Positions 44,071 through 53,014 of a stretch of DNA of 64,000 nt are shown here, in pieces; the first letter of the stretch is position 1; every line of letters begins with the position of its first letter. The DNA is from Thermanaerosceptrum fracticalcis (lineage in GTDB: Bacteria; Bacillota; Peptococcia; DRI-13). A model generated the notes under the pieces. It saw only the letters and a list, made by a program, of their open reading frames with translations. It searched no databases and was not told the origin of the DNA. The stretch is from assembly GCF_000746025.2 (NCBI RefSeq), contig NZ_CP045798.1:792501-856500 (forward strand), read 5' to 3'. Both the position numbers and the translations under genes were made by a program.

Positions 44071-44102
44071 GATACTGATAAATTGTACGGGAGGAATGTC
44101 CT

Positions 44103-44711
44103 GTGTATGAGGATTTGACAGACCGTCAAGTTGCCATTATAAACTATATAAAAAAGGAAATTAAAGCAAAAGGTTATCCCCCTTCTGTACGGGAAATCGG
44201 TGAGGCAGTAGGTCTTAGTTCAAGCTCTACGGTACATAATCACCTTAATCAGCTTGAAAGCAGGGGTTATATCAAAAGGGACCCTACTAAACCCCGGGCT
44301 ATTGAGGTAATAGATCATAACCTGAGGCCCAATAAAGAAATGGTAAATGTACCCATTGTCGGCCGTGTTACGGCTGGCTCTCCCATTTTGGCGGTGGAAA
44401 ACATTGAAGACACCTTTCCCCTTCCTCTGGATTTTATTAAGTCTGAGGATGTCTTTATTTTAAATGTTAAAGGGGATAGTATGATTGAAGCCGGAATTCA
44501 GGACGGTGACCTGGTTATCGTTAAAAAACAAAACACGGCTAGAAACGGGGACATCGTTGTAGCTCTTTTAGATGACGAGGCTACCGTAAAAAGGTTCTAT
44601 AAGGAAAATAGCCATATACGCCTGCAGCCGGAAAACAGTAATTATGAACCCATCATTACCAAAGATGTTTTAATTTTAGGTAAGGTTATTGCCTTGCTGC
44701 GTAAATATTAA
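44103..44711 (+). CDS. lexA: LexA repressor
   Basis: SOS repressor, 202 residues. Winged helix in residues 1-65 with [19 protein letters not shown] as recognition part; self-cleavage site Ala91-Gly92 (VTAGSP); catalytic Ser126 (GDSM) and Lys163 (VKRF), spaced by 37 as in the family. Start is GTG with ACGGGAGG in front. Confidence 0.97.
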   Translation: MYEDLTDRQVAIINYIKKEIKAKGYPPSVREIGEAVGLSSSSTVHNHLNQLESRGYIKRDPTKPRAIEVIDHNLRPNKEMVNVPIVGRVTAGSPILAVENIEDTFPLPLDFIKSEDVFILNVKGDSMIEAGIQDGDLVIVKKQNTARNGDIVVALLDDEATVKRFYKENSHIRLQPENSNYEPIITKDVLILGKVIALLRKY

Positions 44712-44747
44712 AAAGCGCATTTTCAAAATGCGCTTTTTAATATTTAC
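44701..44747. terminator. Bidirectional terminator between lexA and larA
   Basis: A 23-bp perfect inverted repeat (44701-44723 with 44725-44747) centred on base 44724; includes the lexA stop codon. T-runs on both strands. Confidence 0.9.
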
Positions 44748-44759
44748 GCTTGTTTTTTA

Positions 44760-46031
44760 TTAAATTTGTTCTGCATCCAGTATTGGTATTGTGGAGGATG
44801 CTTTTGGCATCAGAATAATTTTCGGTTTTTTTGGCAGGTACTGTCTGGCTGTCGATAAAGCCTCGTCGAGGGAAGTAACTCTCTCCACCATCATAAGTTT
44901 TGCCATCTCATCTGTTATGCCTTCTGAGATGAGAATAACTTTGGCTTTGGCCAGGGAACGTGCCCAGAGAAAGGCTTTATGGGCTCCCATTTGAAATTCA
45001 GATTGGGCGAAACGTTCTAGTACTTCCTGGGGTGTATGGCTTAAAGCCATGGTTTCCTCAAAACGCTCCTCCCCTACTCCCTCTTTACACTGGGCTGATA
45101 ATATAATGACCCCTCCCTCTTTTACGACAAGGGCTGCATGGGCTAGAGCTTTTTGGGCCTGATAAAGATTGATATCTTTAGGATAACCGCCGGGAGACGC
45201 TACAACTAAATCAGCGGCTTCGGGAACTTGCACCTGGCAGATTTCTTGAGCTAGTTTTATTCCTTCAGCATGGGCTTTACGGAAGTCTCCGGCCACAGCT
45301 TTGACAATCTTCTTTTCGTTGTTCAGGATGACATTGACGATAAAATCTATGCCAACGATTTCCCCTACTTCGTCTATGTCTGCCCGGGCGGGGTTGCCGT
45401 CTACTACGCCCAGGCGGCAAGTGGGCTGGGTTAGCATGGAGTGGTTAGCCTGGATCAGTTTTTCTCCTCCCAGGCCAATAGCCAGAGCTTTTGCGCCCCC
45501 GCTGATACCCACGATTTGATGGGGGTCAATCATGCCCACCAGGATCCTGGCATCAGCTTCTTGATAATGCTTATTAATCCAGATGGGAGTGCCCCGTGAG
45601 GTTTGGCCCAAGTAGACTAATTGAGACTGGTCTGTAGCATCGTGGGAAATCACGGTAAGTTTTTGAGCGGTTTCCTCCCCTAACAGGGCAGGGAATTCTT
45701 CAGGGGGAGCAGGTCGGTGCAAACCGGTGCCGATTAACACGGTAATCTTCTCATAAGATATTCCTATTCCAGCTAATGCCTCCAGTAAGGGAGGGAATAT
45801 TTCTCTGTTCGGCACTGGTCGTGTTGAGTCGCTGGTTACGATGACTACTTTTTTGGTACCCTTTAAGTCTTCAATGTTTTTCCCCATAGCGTTGGCAATG
45901 GCTTTCGCCACTTCAGCTTGCCCATTGGCAGGAGCCGGCACATCCTTGGGATGGACGGAAAGAAAATAGGGATACTGGTCTGAGGGCCAGGTAAAATGGG
46001 TTTTGCCATAGGGTATGGTAGGGTTATGCAT
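44760..46031 (-). CDS. larA: LarA-family nickel-pincer racemase/epimerase
   Basis: 423 residues. The residues that bind the nickel pincer cofactor in lactate racemase are kept: His105 (TGLHRP), His171 (DPHQIVG), Lys181 (GGAKAL) and His197 (QANHSML), at the same mutual spacing as His108, His174, Lys184 and His200 of L. plantarum LarA. An upstream DSTRPVPNREI motif is also typical. LarA relatives racemise lactate, malate, phenyllactate and other 2-hydroxy acids; the sequence does not tell which. Cofactor genes larB, larC and larE are not in this window. Last gene of the uxaA-tct operon; AAAGGAGG before ATG. Confidence 0.87.
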   Translation of the reverse strand: MHNPTIPYGKTHFTWPSDQYPYFLSVHPKDVPAPANGQAEVAKAIANAMGKNIEDLKGTKKVVIVTSDSTRPVPNREIFPPLLEALAGIGISYEKITVLIGTGLHRPAPPEEFPALLGEETAQKLTVISHDATDQSQLVYLGQTSRGTPIWINKHYQEADARILVGMIDPHQIVGISGGAKALAIGLGGEKLIQANHSMLTQPTCRLGVVDGNPARADIDEVGEIVGIDFIVNVILNNEKKIVKAVAGDFRKAHAEGIKLAQEICQVQVPEAADLVVASPGGYPKDINLYQAQKALAHAALVVKEGGVIILSAQCKEGVGEERFEETMALSHTPQEVLERFAQSEFQMGAHKAFLWARSLAKAKVILISEGITDEMAKLMMVERVTSLDEALSTARQYLPKKPKIILMPKASSTIPILDAEQI

Positions 46032-46061
46032 TATAGGCCTCCTTTAGGAAAATGGTAAGAG

Positions 46062-46094
46062 CAAAGTCCTTGACTTAAGTGGTCAAGGACTTTG
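46062..46094 (-). terminator. Hairpin between tctC and larA
   Basis: 13-bp perfect stem (46062-46074 with 46082-46094), 7-base loop, no good T-run. It could partly end transcription or protect the tctC message end. Confidence 0.5.
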
Positions 46095-46140
46095 ACATCT
46101 TCTCTAATTTAACGCTAATTTAAAGGGCACTAATAAAAGG

Positions 46141-47115
46141 TTATTTGAGACCGTACTTTTCGATGACTGACTTGGCGTTAGCGGTATATTCTTTAACGTA
46201 TTTTTCAAATTCTTCACCGGAGAGGTAAGCAGCGGGCTGACCTATTTTCTCCATTTCTTTCAGGTATTCGGGATCATTACAAATCTTTTGGAATCCTTCA
46301 CGTAGTTTTTGCAGAACCTCAGGTTTAATATTCTTAGGAGCGGCAAAACCCCGGCGGATATCGGCCTTAAAGTTAACATTCATTTCCTTAAAGGTAGGAA
46401 CATCTTTAATCCAGGGATGTCTTTGATCATCGGCCAAGGCTAAAATTTTGAAGTTATTAAGATCACGCATAACGTCGTTTAAGTTACCGAGCATAGCGTC
46501 TACGTGGCCACCTAAAAGGGCAACGTTTTGATCTGCGGCGCCTTTGAAGATAACAGGGTTAACCTTTATTTTTAACTCATCAGCTAACTGGAAAATACCA
46601 ACATGGTGAGCGGTGAAAGGACCAACGATACCAACATTCATTTTTCCATCTTTTTTCTTAGCCTCAGCAATGAAATCATTCAAATTATTAATGGGGCTGT
46701 CTTTTTTCACGGCAAGTAGCAAGGGATCTTTCACAACTTGGGCAATATAGGCGAAATCCTCAGTTTTAAAGGTGGCCTGAGAACTTAGAGCCTGGAAAAC
46801 AATGTGAGGAACGTTAATGCCGCCAATTGTATAACCATCGGGATTTGCTTTTGCAATTTCGGTGAAGCCGACTTGGCCTCCTGCACCTACTTTATAGTCA
46901 AAAACGAGGGGTTGGTTATTGAATTCTTTCTTCCAGAACTTTTCTACAACACGGGCTTGAACGTCGCTGGAACCACCGGCAGTAAAAGCAATAATCATGT
47001 TAACCGGCTTGCTTGGGTAAACAGCTTTAGAGTCTTTGCTCGCGCAACCTGTCAGGGTAAAGAGTAAAGCGGTAATTAAGACGATACCGACTAAGAGATT
47101 AAATTTTTTCCTCAC
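46141..47115 (-). CDS. tctC: Tripartite tricarboxylate transporter substrate-binding protein (TctC/Bug)
   Basis: 324-residue lipoprotein: signal with LLFTLTGCASK, then the Bug fold start YPSKPVNMIIAFTAGGSSDVQAR with the ligand-binding Gly-Gly loop. It captures a carboxylate outside the membrane for TctAB. ATG with GGAGGGATAA in front. Confidence 0.93.
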   Translation of the reverse strand: MRKKFNLLVGIVLITALLFTLTGCASKDSKAVYPSKPVNMIIAFTAGGSSDVQARVVEKFWKKEFNNQPLVFDYKVGAGGQVGFTEIAKANPDGYTIGGINVPHIVFQALSSQATFKTEDFAYIAQVVKDPLLLAVKKDSPINNLNDFIAEAKKKDGKMNVGIVGPFTAHHVGIFQLADELKIKVNPVIFKGAADQNVALLGGHVDAMLGNLNDVMRDLNNFKILALADDQRHPWIKDVPTFKEMNVNFKADIRRGFAAPKNIKPEVLQKLREGFQKICNDPEYLKEMEKIGQPAAYLSGEEFEKYVKEYTANAKSVIEKYGLK

Positions 47116-47214
47116 AATTATCCCTCCCGATTTTAATAGATAGTGGTTAATTGGCGATTTGAAAGAGAATTAATACCCTTGTCACCACCTCACTTTCATA
47201 TTAAAGCAGGAAGG

Positions 47215-48726
47215 TTACTCCGATTCTACCATCATTTGGGCTGCTTTCTTGGGATCGCTGTATCTGGTATAAATCGAGAAACCTGCCAATAACAAAGCGA
47301 TTACAATCAGAGCCAAAGAAATAGGACGTGACAGGAAAATCAAGGGATTACCCTGGGACATACTGAGGGATTGCTTTAATGAGGTTTCAAACATGTCTGC
47401 CAGGATGAGACATAAGATTAAGGGACTGGCAGGAAAATCAGTCTTTTTCATGATCCAGCCAATTAAACCAAAGACTAGGGCGATACCCACGTCAAAGAGT
47501 TTAAATCGTACACTGTAGGCCCCCAAAAAGGAGAAGACGAGAACCATGGGTGCTAAGATAGGATAGGGAACCTTACAAAGTTTGGCCCACAAACCCACCA
47601 GGGGAAGGTTGAGGATCAGAAGAATGACGTTTCCTACATACATGGAGGCGATAACTGCCCAGACAAAATCACCGTGTTTTTCAAAGAGAGTTGGACCCGG
47701 TTGTAAACCATACATCATCAGACCCCCTAATAATACTGCCAGGGCAGGACCAGAAGGTATGCCGAAAGCCATTAGTGGTACAAAGCCACCGCTGGTGGTA
47801 GCATTGTTAGCCCCTTCCGGGGCGACTACACCCAGTATTTCGCCAGTTCCGAATTTCTCCGGGTTCTTGGAGATACGTTTTTCAGTATCATAAGCTACGA
47901 AAGAAGTGACTCCCGGGCTGCAGCCAGGCAAAAGACCCATAAAGAAACCAATTACGGTGGAGCGCAGCATAGCGGGCAGTGTGTAGATGAGATCGCTCAG
48001 CTTAGGCCATAGTCCGGTAAGTTTTGTCTGGTATACGTCTACTGCATTCTCTTCTACGTTGGATAGTATCTCCGTTACGGCAAAGAGGCCTATGATCACA
48101 CTGATGAAGTCTATGCCCGACATTAAATTTAGATTGCCAAAGGAAAACCTGTTAACACCCGTCATAGGATCCATACCTATCGAGGCGATTAAGAAACCAA
48201 CAAAGCCTGAGATGAGTCCTTTTAAAAGGGATCTTCCCGAAAGGTTAACGACAACGCTAAGGGCCAAAACCATGAGTGCAAAGTATTCCGGGGGGCCAAA
48301 CTGTAAGGCCATTTTGGCCAGGTTAGGTGCAAAGAAGGTCAAGCCTAATAAACTTAATGTTCCAGCCACAAAGGAAGAGATGGCTGCCATGGATAAGGCT
48401 AAACCAGCCTTCCCCTGACGGGCTAATTTGTAACCATCCAGGGCTGTTGGTACAGAGGAAACTTCCCCGGGAATGTTTACCAGGATAGCGGTGGTGGAAC
48501 CTCCATACATGGCTCCGTAATAGAGCCCTGCCAGCATAATAATGGCGGCTGTGGGTTCCAGGATTGTGGTTAAGGGTAAAAGCATGGCTATACCGGAGGT
48601 TGGCCCTATACCCGGCAGTACACCGATGAGCGTGCCAAGCAAACAACCGATAAAACCAAATAAGAGATTTTGGGGAGCCAGGGCTATAGCAAAACCATTC
48701 ATCAACTGAGATAAAGTTTCTAACAT
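47215..48726 (-). CDS. tctA: Tripartite tricarboxylate transporter large membrane subunit (TctA)
   Basis: 503 residues, about 12 membrane segments. Family motifs: IGVLPGIGPTSGIAMLLPLT near residue 35, LYYGAMYGGSTTAILVNIPGE, and GLLPGCSPGVTSFVAYDTEKR in the second half. It lies 22 bases after tctB. Confidence 0.95.
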   Translation of the reverse strand: MLETLSQLMNGFAIALAPQNLLFGFIGCLLGTLIGVLPGIGPTSGIAMLLPLTTILEPTAAIIMLAGLYYGAMYGGSTTAILVNIPGEVSSVPTALDGYKLARQGKAGLALSMAAISSFVAGTLSLLGLTFFAPNLAKMALQFGPPEYFALMVLALSVVVNLSGRSLLKGLISGFVGFLIASIGMDPMTGVNRFSFGNLNLMSGIDFISVIIGLFAVTEILSNVEENAVDVYQTKLTGLWPKLSDLIYTLPAMLRSTVIGFFMGLLPGCSPGVTSFVAYDTEKRISKNPEKFGTGEILGVVAPEGANNATTSGGFVPLMAFGIPSGPALAVLLGGLMMYGLQPGPTLFEKHGDFVWAVIASMYVGNVILLILNLPLVGLWAKLCKVPYPILAPMVLVFSFLGAYSVRFKLFDVGIALVFGLIGWIMKKTDFPASPLILCLILADMFETSLKQSLSMSQGNPLIFLSRPISLALIVIALLLAGFSIYTRYSDPKKAAQMMVESE

Positions 48727-48748
48727 AGAATCACCTCACATTAATCCG

Positions 48749-49210
48749 CTAAAAACCCAGAAAACCTGTGGGCAGAGGCATGCTTAAAAAGTTCCGGAAA
48801 ACTTGCACGGAAACAACTGCCACAACAATACCCAGCAGACTGCATTTCCACAGTGCATAATTACCCAATCTCTTACTTAAAAAAGTTACAAGGAATATGG
48901 TGGCGATACCAAATCCGAGATATTCCATAAAAATCATGTACAAAATTAGTGTTAAGAAGATAACGCCTACACTCATCAATTCTTGACGGCTGAGGATGAT
49001 TTGCCCACTGGCATATTTATCGATATTAAGAAGATTGGTGATGAGAAGTAAAGATGAAAGAAAGGCAAGACACAGTGCTAACCAGAATGGAACTACCCCA
49101 GGTCCTAGTCCGGCCCCAGGTATGGAAGCCGGTAGTTTTTTGGCCTGATAAATAATAAAGATAGATAAAGCTAAGAGTGTAGAGGCAACGATAATATTAG
49201 CCTTACGCAA
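48749..49210 (-). CDS. tctB: Tripartite tricarboxylate transporter small membrane subunit (TctB)
   Basis: 153 residues, four membrane segments, start RKANIIVASTLLALSIFIIYQAKKLP and a conserved PGPGLGPGVVPFW-like stretch (GAGLGPGVVPFW). The ORF is open from 49261, but AGAGGGGG before TTG 49210 fits a start without a run-in. Confidence 0.87.
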   Translation of the reverse strand: MRKANIIVASTLLALSIFIIYQAKKLPASIPGAGLGPGVVPFWLALCLAFLSSLLLITNLLNIDKYASGQIILSRQELMSVGVIFLTLILYMIFMEYLGFGIATIFLVTFLSKRLGNYALWKCSLLGIVVAVVSVQVFRNFLSMPLPTGFLGF

Positions 49211-49289
49211 ATATATACCCCCTCTGTTTTGTAATCCGCAGACAATTGTGCAATAATTCACATGTGAAATAAAAATAAACTAACAAAAA

Positions 49290-50033
49290 TCACGTTTTGT
49301 TCATATTGATAAAACCAGTAGATTCATTAACTTTACGAATATCCTCCGCTACCGATTCCAAATGATAATACATTGCCTGACGAGCCTCGTCGCTGTCACG
49401 GGAAGATATGGCATCTACAATTTTTTGGTGGTCATCCAAAGATTTCTTCCCCCTTCCTGGTATCAAAAAGGCTCGTGTTCGTGTTTCTTCGATTAAGTCC
49501 AGGAGGTTTTGCATAACACGTACCAGTACTTTATTTCCGGAAGCTTCGGCCAAGGCATTATGAAAATTTGTATCGTGCTCAGTAAGAATGGCAATACTGT
49601 TGTTTGGATTTTCTGAAATTTTTTGTCTGGTTTCGGCAATGATTTGCTTGAGCTGCTGCAACTGTTGTTCAGATGCCCTTCTCACGGCCCAGACAACGGC
49701 TTGCGTCTCCAGAACTTTACGCAGATCATATAAGTCTTCAAGGCTGTAGTCTTCGGTAAAGACGCGGTTAGAGAGAACTTTATAGATATCCGGCTGAGGC
49801 TGTTCCGCCACAAAGATACCCTGCCCCTGTTTGATGGTGACCACACCTGAGGCAGCCAGAATTTTTAAAGCTTCGCGCAAAGATGTCCTACTGACGCCCA
49901 GATGCTCTGCCAGCGTGCGTTCCGAAGGAAGCTTATCACCGGGTTTTAACTTACCGCGCAGGATGGAAGATTGGATTTCTTTTACGATTTTTTCGTGTAT
50001 GCTTACGGGGTCTTTCGGTATGGGTTTAAACAA
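49290..50033 (-). CDS. GntR/FadR family transcriptional regulator
   Basis: 247 residues. Winged helix at about 10-75 with GKLKPGDKLPSERTLAEHLGVSRTSLREALKILAASGVV, then a seven-helix FCD ligand-binding domain with the metal-ligand type His in HDTNFHNALAEASGN and YYHLESV. It lies inside the operon it probably controls; two FadR-type operators are upstream of the operon. Ligand unknown; close kin bind hydroxy acids such as lactate or sugar acids. Confidence 0.9.
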   Translation of the reverse strand: MFKPIPKDPVSIHEKIVKEIQSSILRGKLKPGDKLPSERTLAEHLGVSRTSLREALKILAASGVVTIKQGQGIFVAEQPQPDIYKVLSNRVFTEDYSLEDLYDLRKVLETQAVVWAVRRASEQQLQQLKQIIAETRQKISENPNNSIAILTEHDTNFHNALAEASGNKVLVRVMQNLLDLIEETRTRAFLIPGRGKKSLDDHQKIVDAISSRDSDEARQAMYYHLESVAEDIRKVNESTGFINMNKT

Positions 50034-50103
50034 AATAACACACCTCTCTAATGAGAGTTTGTGGGAAGGGGCCTGGGTTCAGGCCCCTATTCTTATGAAA
50101 TGA

Positions 50104-51276
50104 TTAGATGCTAAGTCCTATTCTGTGGATAGCAAAACCGGTGTTTTCTTTGAGAATTTCACACTTGGTGAGTTTGCCGTTCAGTACTTCCACTACTTCG
50201 TTGAAGATCATGTCGCCGGCTTCTTCGATAGAAACCTTGCCTGCCAAGATGCCGCTTAAGTCTAAGTCTACGGTATCGCTCATCCGGTTCCAGGAATTGA
50301 TGTTACCGGTAATCTTAATGGTGGGCATCAATGGATGGTTGATGGTATGGCCGCCGCCTGTGGAGAAGACCAGGAGCTGGGAACCGGCTGCAGCTATAGC
50401 GGTGATGGATTCGGAACCGTGACCGGGTGTGTACATCAGGTAAAGACCTGGATCTTTCTTAGGCTTCTCTAAGATCCAGAGAACATCCTGGATGGGCTGG
50501 GAACCACCTTTCTTGGCGCCGCCCAAGGACTTCTCTTCAATGGTGCTGATTCCGCCCACGATGTTGTCACCGGTAGGTTGAGAACCGCGGATGTCTTCAC
50601 CGGTAGCCAGGATTCTCTCTTCATATTGCTTAATATAGTCAAGGAATTTTTGTGCTACTTCCGGTGTAACACAACGGGCAGTGAGCCAATCCTCCGCACC
50701 CATTAATTCGGGGAACTCCGCCAGGATGGAACGACCGCCTTCCCGGTAAATTCTATCGGAACAGGCACCAAGGGCCACGTTGGAGGATAGTCCGGAAGTA
50801 GTATCAGAGGTCCCGCAGTTTAAGCCAAACAAGAGTTCGGAAATGTCTGCTTCTTCTCTGCGCTGTTTGGAGATTTCCCGCATGAGATACATGGCTTTTC
50901 TTGTAGCCTGAGCGGTGGCTTCAATAGCGCCATTGGCTTCACGAATGTTGACGATTTCCACAGGTTTGCCGGTCTTGGCAATTTCGTGGGCAATTTCTTC
51001 AGAAGTACAGCCTTCTTCTCTAAAATGGTCAATAACCACTACTGCCCCTACGTTGGGGTTTTGGCCCATACCAACCAGTGTCCAGAAAGTTTGTCTCAGG
51101 TCAGACTTGGTCTGGCAGCGCCCTAAGTGGTGAGTGATAGGTACAGCACCAGTGATGGTGTTGGCCACCCTTTCGCAAACGCTGTTGGCATAGATGGTGC
51201 CGGAGAGGATTAGAAGATGGTTGCGGCAACCTACGTCGCCGTTTGGACGTCTATATCCCCAGAATTTAGTTCCCAT
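50104..51276 (-). CDS. UxaA-family hydro-lyase, large subunit
   Basis: About 390 residues of the altronate/galactarate dehydratase superfamily (UxaA C-terminal). Family motifs: GYRRPNGDVGCRNHLL, LNCGTSDTTSGLSSNVALG, GAEDWLTARCV, TIEEKSLGGAKKGG and VFSTGGGHTINHPLMPTIKITGN; Cys and Glu residues may bind an Fe ion. Members dehydrate sugar acids or, as SuyB, remove sulfite from sulfolactate. The start codon ATG 51276 overlaps the stop of the small subunit (TAATG). Confidence 0.88.
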   Translation of the reverse strand: MGTKFWGYRRPNGDVGCRNHLLILSGTIYANSVCERVANTITGAVPITHHLGRCQTKSDLRQTFWTLVGMGQNPNVGAVVVIDHFREEGCTSEEIAHEIAKTGKPVEIVNIREANGAIEATAQATRKAMYLMREISKQRREEADISELLFGLNCGTSDTTSGLSSNVALGACSDRIYREGGRSILAEFPELMGAEDWLTARCVTPEVAQKFLDYIKQYEERILATGEDIRGSQPTGDNIVGGISTIEEKSLGGAKKGGSQPIQDVLWILEKPKKDPGLYLMYTPGHGSESITAIAAAGSQLLVFSTGGGHTINHPLMPTIKITGNINSWNRMSDTVDLDLSGILAGKVSIEEAGDMIFNEVVEVLNGKLTKCEILKENTGFAIHRIGLSI

Positions 51277-51602
51277 TATTTGCACTCCCCTTTCTTTGCT
51301 GCGGCGGCTAGGTCACCACGGCCGCGATTGGGTTCAATGTTGTGGACGTGGACATGGTCGCCCACAGCAATATCTGTCATGGCAGTACCAATGCTCAAAC
51401 CGTATTTAAAAACGGTTTCCCCTTTTTTAATGGGTTTGATGGCAACTTTATGGCCGTAGGGGATGTCAGCATTTACTTTGATTTGCAGTTCCTGGCCGGC
51501 GACTGAGACGGGAATGGTCATACCAGCTTTAATCTCAGTGCTGAGGATAGTTGCGACATTGTCTTTTACTTCGTCAACTACCCACGAAATTTTTGTGGAC
51601 AT
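51276..51602 (-). CDS. UxaA-family hydro-lyase, small (SAF-domain) subunit
   Basis: 108 residues; SAF domain as in the N-terminus of UxaA or in SuyA: VDEVKDNVATILSTEIKAG, IPYGHKVAIKPIKKGETVFKYG, GDHVHVHNIEPNRGRGD. AAGGAGGTAACTAGT precedes ATG. First gene of the operon. Confidence 0.88.
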   Translation of the reverse strand: MSTKISWVVDEVKDNVATILSTEIKAGMTIPVSVAGQELQIKVNADIPYGHKVAIKPIKKGETVFKYGLSIGTAMTDIAVGDHVHVHNIEPNRGRGDLAAAAKKGECK

Positions 51603-51713
51603 ACTAGTTACCTCCTTATAAATTATTATTAATATTTACAGTTCTTAGAACGGAACAAGGTTTTGTGTTCTTGATCCGTTGTCATGCTTTTAGGGGAAAA
51701 CAATCAAACACAA

Positions 51714-51767
51714 TTAAGTTTGAAATAGATTTCACTAGTCATCTATAAGCCGTTATTTCAAACTTAA
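51714..51767. repeat. 14-bp perfect inverted repeat upstream of the uxaA operon
   Basis: 51714-51727 is the exact reverse complement of 51754-51767, 26-base loop. Lies between the operators and the first gene in the 387-base leader. No attenuation T-run is visible. Confidence 0.6.
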
Positions 51768-51825
51768 CTTTGTTCTACTGCTTTCCTGCCCAGCTTAACA
51801 ATCTCTAAGAACTGGAATGTTGGTT

Positions 51826-51840
51826 AGTGGTCATACCACT
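51826..51840. promoter_or_regulatory. FadR-type operator A of the uxaA operon
   Basis: AGTGGTCATACCACT: perfect 6-bp dyad around a 3-base centre, containing TGGTCATACCA, which fits TnGTnnnACnA. Confidence 0.75.
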
Positions 51841-51921
51841 TTGCTATACATATTCTTTATAAAATTTAAAATACCTGCTTCTATAATGAATTTTTTACTA
51901 AATATTTTTTCACTTGGTCTG

Positions 51922-51932
51922 TGGTAATACCA
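51922..51932. promoter_or_regulatory. FadR-type operator B of the uxaA operon
   Basis: TGGTAATACCA fits TnGTnnnACnA; its centre is 94 bases from operator A. Confidence 0.7.
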
Positions 51933-51945
51933 GTTTACAAAAAGC

Positions 51946-51973
51946 AACAGGTCAACCTGCAAGTTGACCTGTT
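51946..51973 (-). terminator. Terminator of the ddl-dehydrogenase unit
   Basis: 11-bp perfect stem 51946-51956 with 51963-51973; the minus strand continues GCTTTTTG. It separates the dehydrogenase from the uxaA operon. Confidence 0.85.
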
Positions 51974-51989
51974 CTTAAATTCTTCTATT

Positions 51990-53009
51990 CTAGATAAGTT
52001 CCAATTCTTTAGCTAAGTCTGCACTGATTTTTATTCCTTCTTTACTTCTACGCAAGGTTTCTTTGTACCTTCTTTCACCAGGGATAAGGATCTCATGATG
52101 CCCGTAGGCTAAGGGCTGTTCTTTAATTTCTTCAATCATGTGGAGTAATCGTTCTTTAAAAATTTCTTTTGCTAAAAAGGAGTCGATGTTAATAGCGCCG
52201 ATTAGATGACCGATATTAGCTTTACTCTCAAGATCTGTTACGGGTGGTATGTTTACACCTATCTCTGCACCGCTTAAAAGGGCAGACAGTATTTCTATGG
52301 CTAAAGCCAGGGCATATCCTTTAGCACCCGCCATGGGAAGAACTGCTCCAGCCAGAGCTGCATGAGGGTCATCCGTAGGTTTCCCTTCCTCATCCAGAGC
52401 CCAACCGAGGGGAATCTTTTCCCCTTTTTTTGCTGCCAGGATAATGTTGCCGCGGGCTGTAATACTCGTGGCCATGTCAATAATCACGGGAAATTCACCC
52501 GCCGTGGGAAAACCAAAAGAAATGGGATTAGTGCCGAAATAGGCTTTTTTACTCCCCCAGGGTGGTATTCCCGGCGGTGAATTAGTAAAAGCCATGCCTA
52601 TAAAGTCTTGTTTGGCGGCCATTTGACAGTAGTAAGAAGCCGCCCCGAAATGGTTGCTGTTTCGGACAGAAACGAGACCCACACTTGAAGTTTTAGCTAA
52701 ATCCATAGCCATTTCCATAGCTCTGTGACTTACCACTTGACCTAAACCATTGTCCCCGTCCAGTACAATGCTGGCAGGGTTTTGCTTAACAACGGAAATG
52801 TTAGGACGGGGATTAATCGTCCCCAAATTAATCTTCTTTAAGTAACTGGGAATACGGCTGATCCCATGGGTTTTTACACCCTCTAACTCGGCCTGGACCA
52901 GGATGCGGGAAACGATAAGGGCATCTTCCTCCGGTACTCCGTGTTTTACAAAAAGAGACTGGCAGTGCTTCAGAAGCTGTTCTTCTGTGTAAACAATTTC
53001 TTTGGACAT
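51990..53009 (-). CDS. Malate/L-lactate/sulfolactate dehydrogenase family oxidoreductase
   Basis: 339 residues of the Ldh_2 (MDH/LDH, ComC) family, which uses NAD(P) on 2-hydroxy acids. Family motifs: HGISRIPSYLKKI near residue 49, DGDNGLGQVVSHRAMEMA, VSVRNSNHFGAASYYCQMAA with the catalytic His, MAFTNSPPGIPPWGSKKAYFGTNPI and GAKGYALALAIEILSALLSGAE. Substrate undetermined. It follows ddl by 5 bases and ends at a terminator. Confidence 0.9.
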   Translation of the reverse strand: MSKEIVYTEEQLLKHCQSLFVKHGVPEEDALIVSRILVQAELEGVKTHGISRIPSYLKKINLGTINPRPNISVVKQNPASIVLDGDNGLGQVVSHRAMEMAMDLAKTSSVGLVSVRNSNHFGAASYYCQMAAKQDFIGMAFTNSPPGIPPWGSKKAYFGTNPISFGFPTAGEFPVIIDMATSITARGNIILAAKKGEKIPLGWALDEEGKPTDDPHAALAGAVLPMAGAKGYALALAIEILSALLSGAEIGVNIPPVTDLESKANIGHLIGAINIDSFLAKEIFKERLLHMIEEIKEQPLAYGHHEILIPGERRYKETLRRSKEGIKISADLAKELELI

Positions 53010-53014
53010 GTTCT

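Noticed and set aside
51276-53009. Naming the cluster suyA-suyB-comC (sulfolactate degradation)
   Set aside because: The families also hold sugar-acid dehydratases and malate or lactate dehydrogenases; no residue I can see decides for sulfolactate, and a terminator separates the dehydrogenase.
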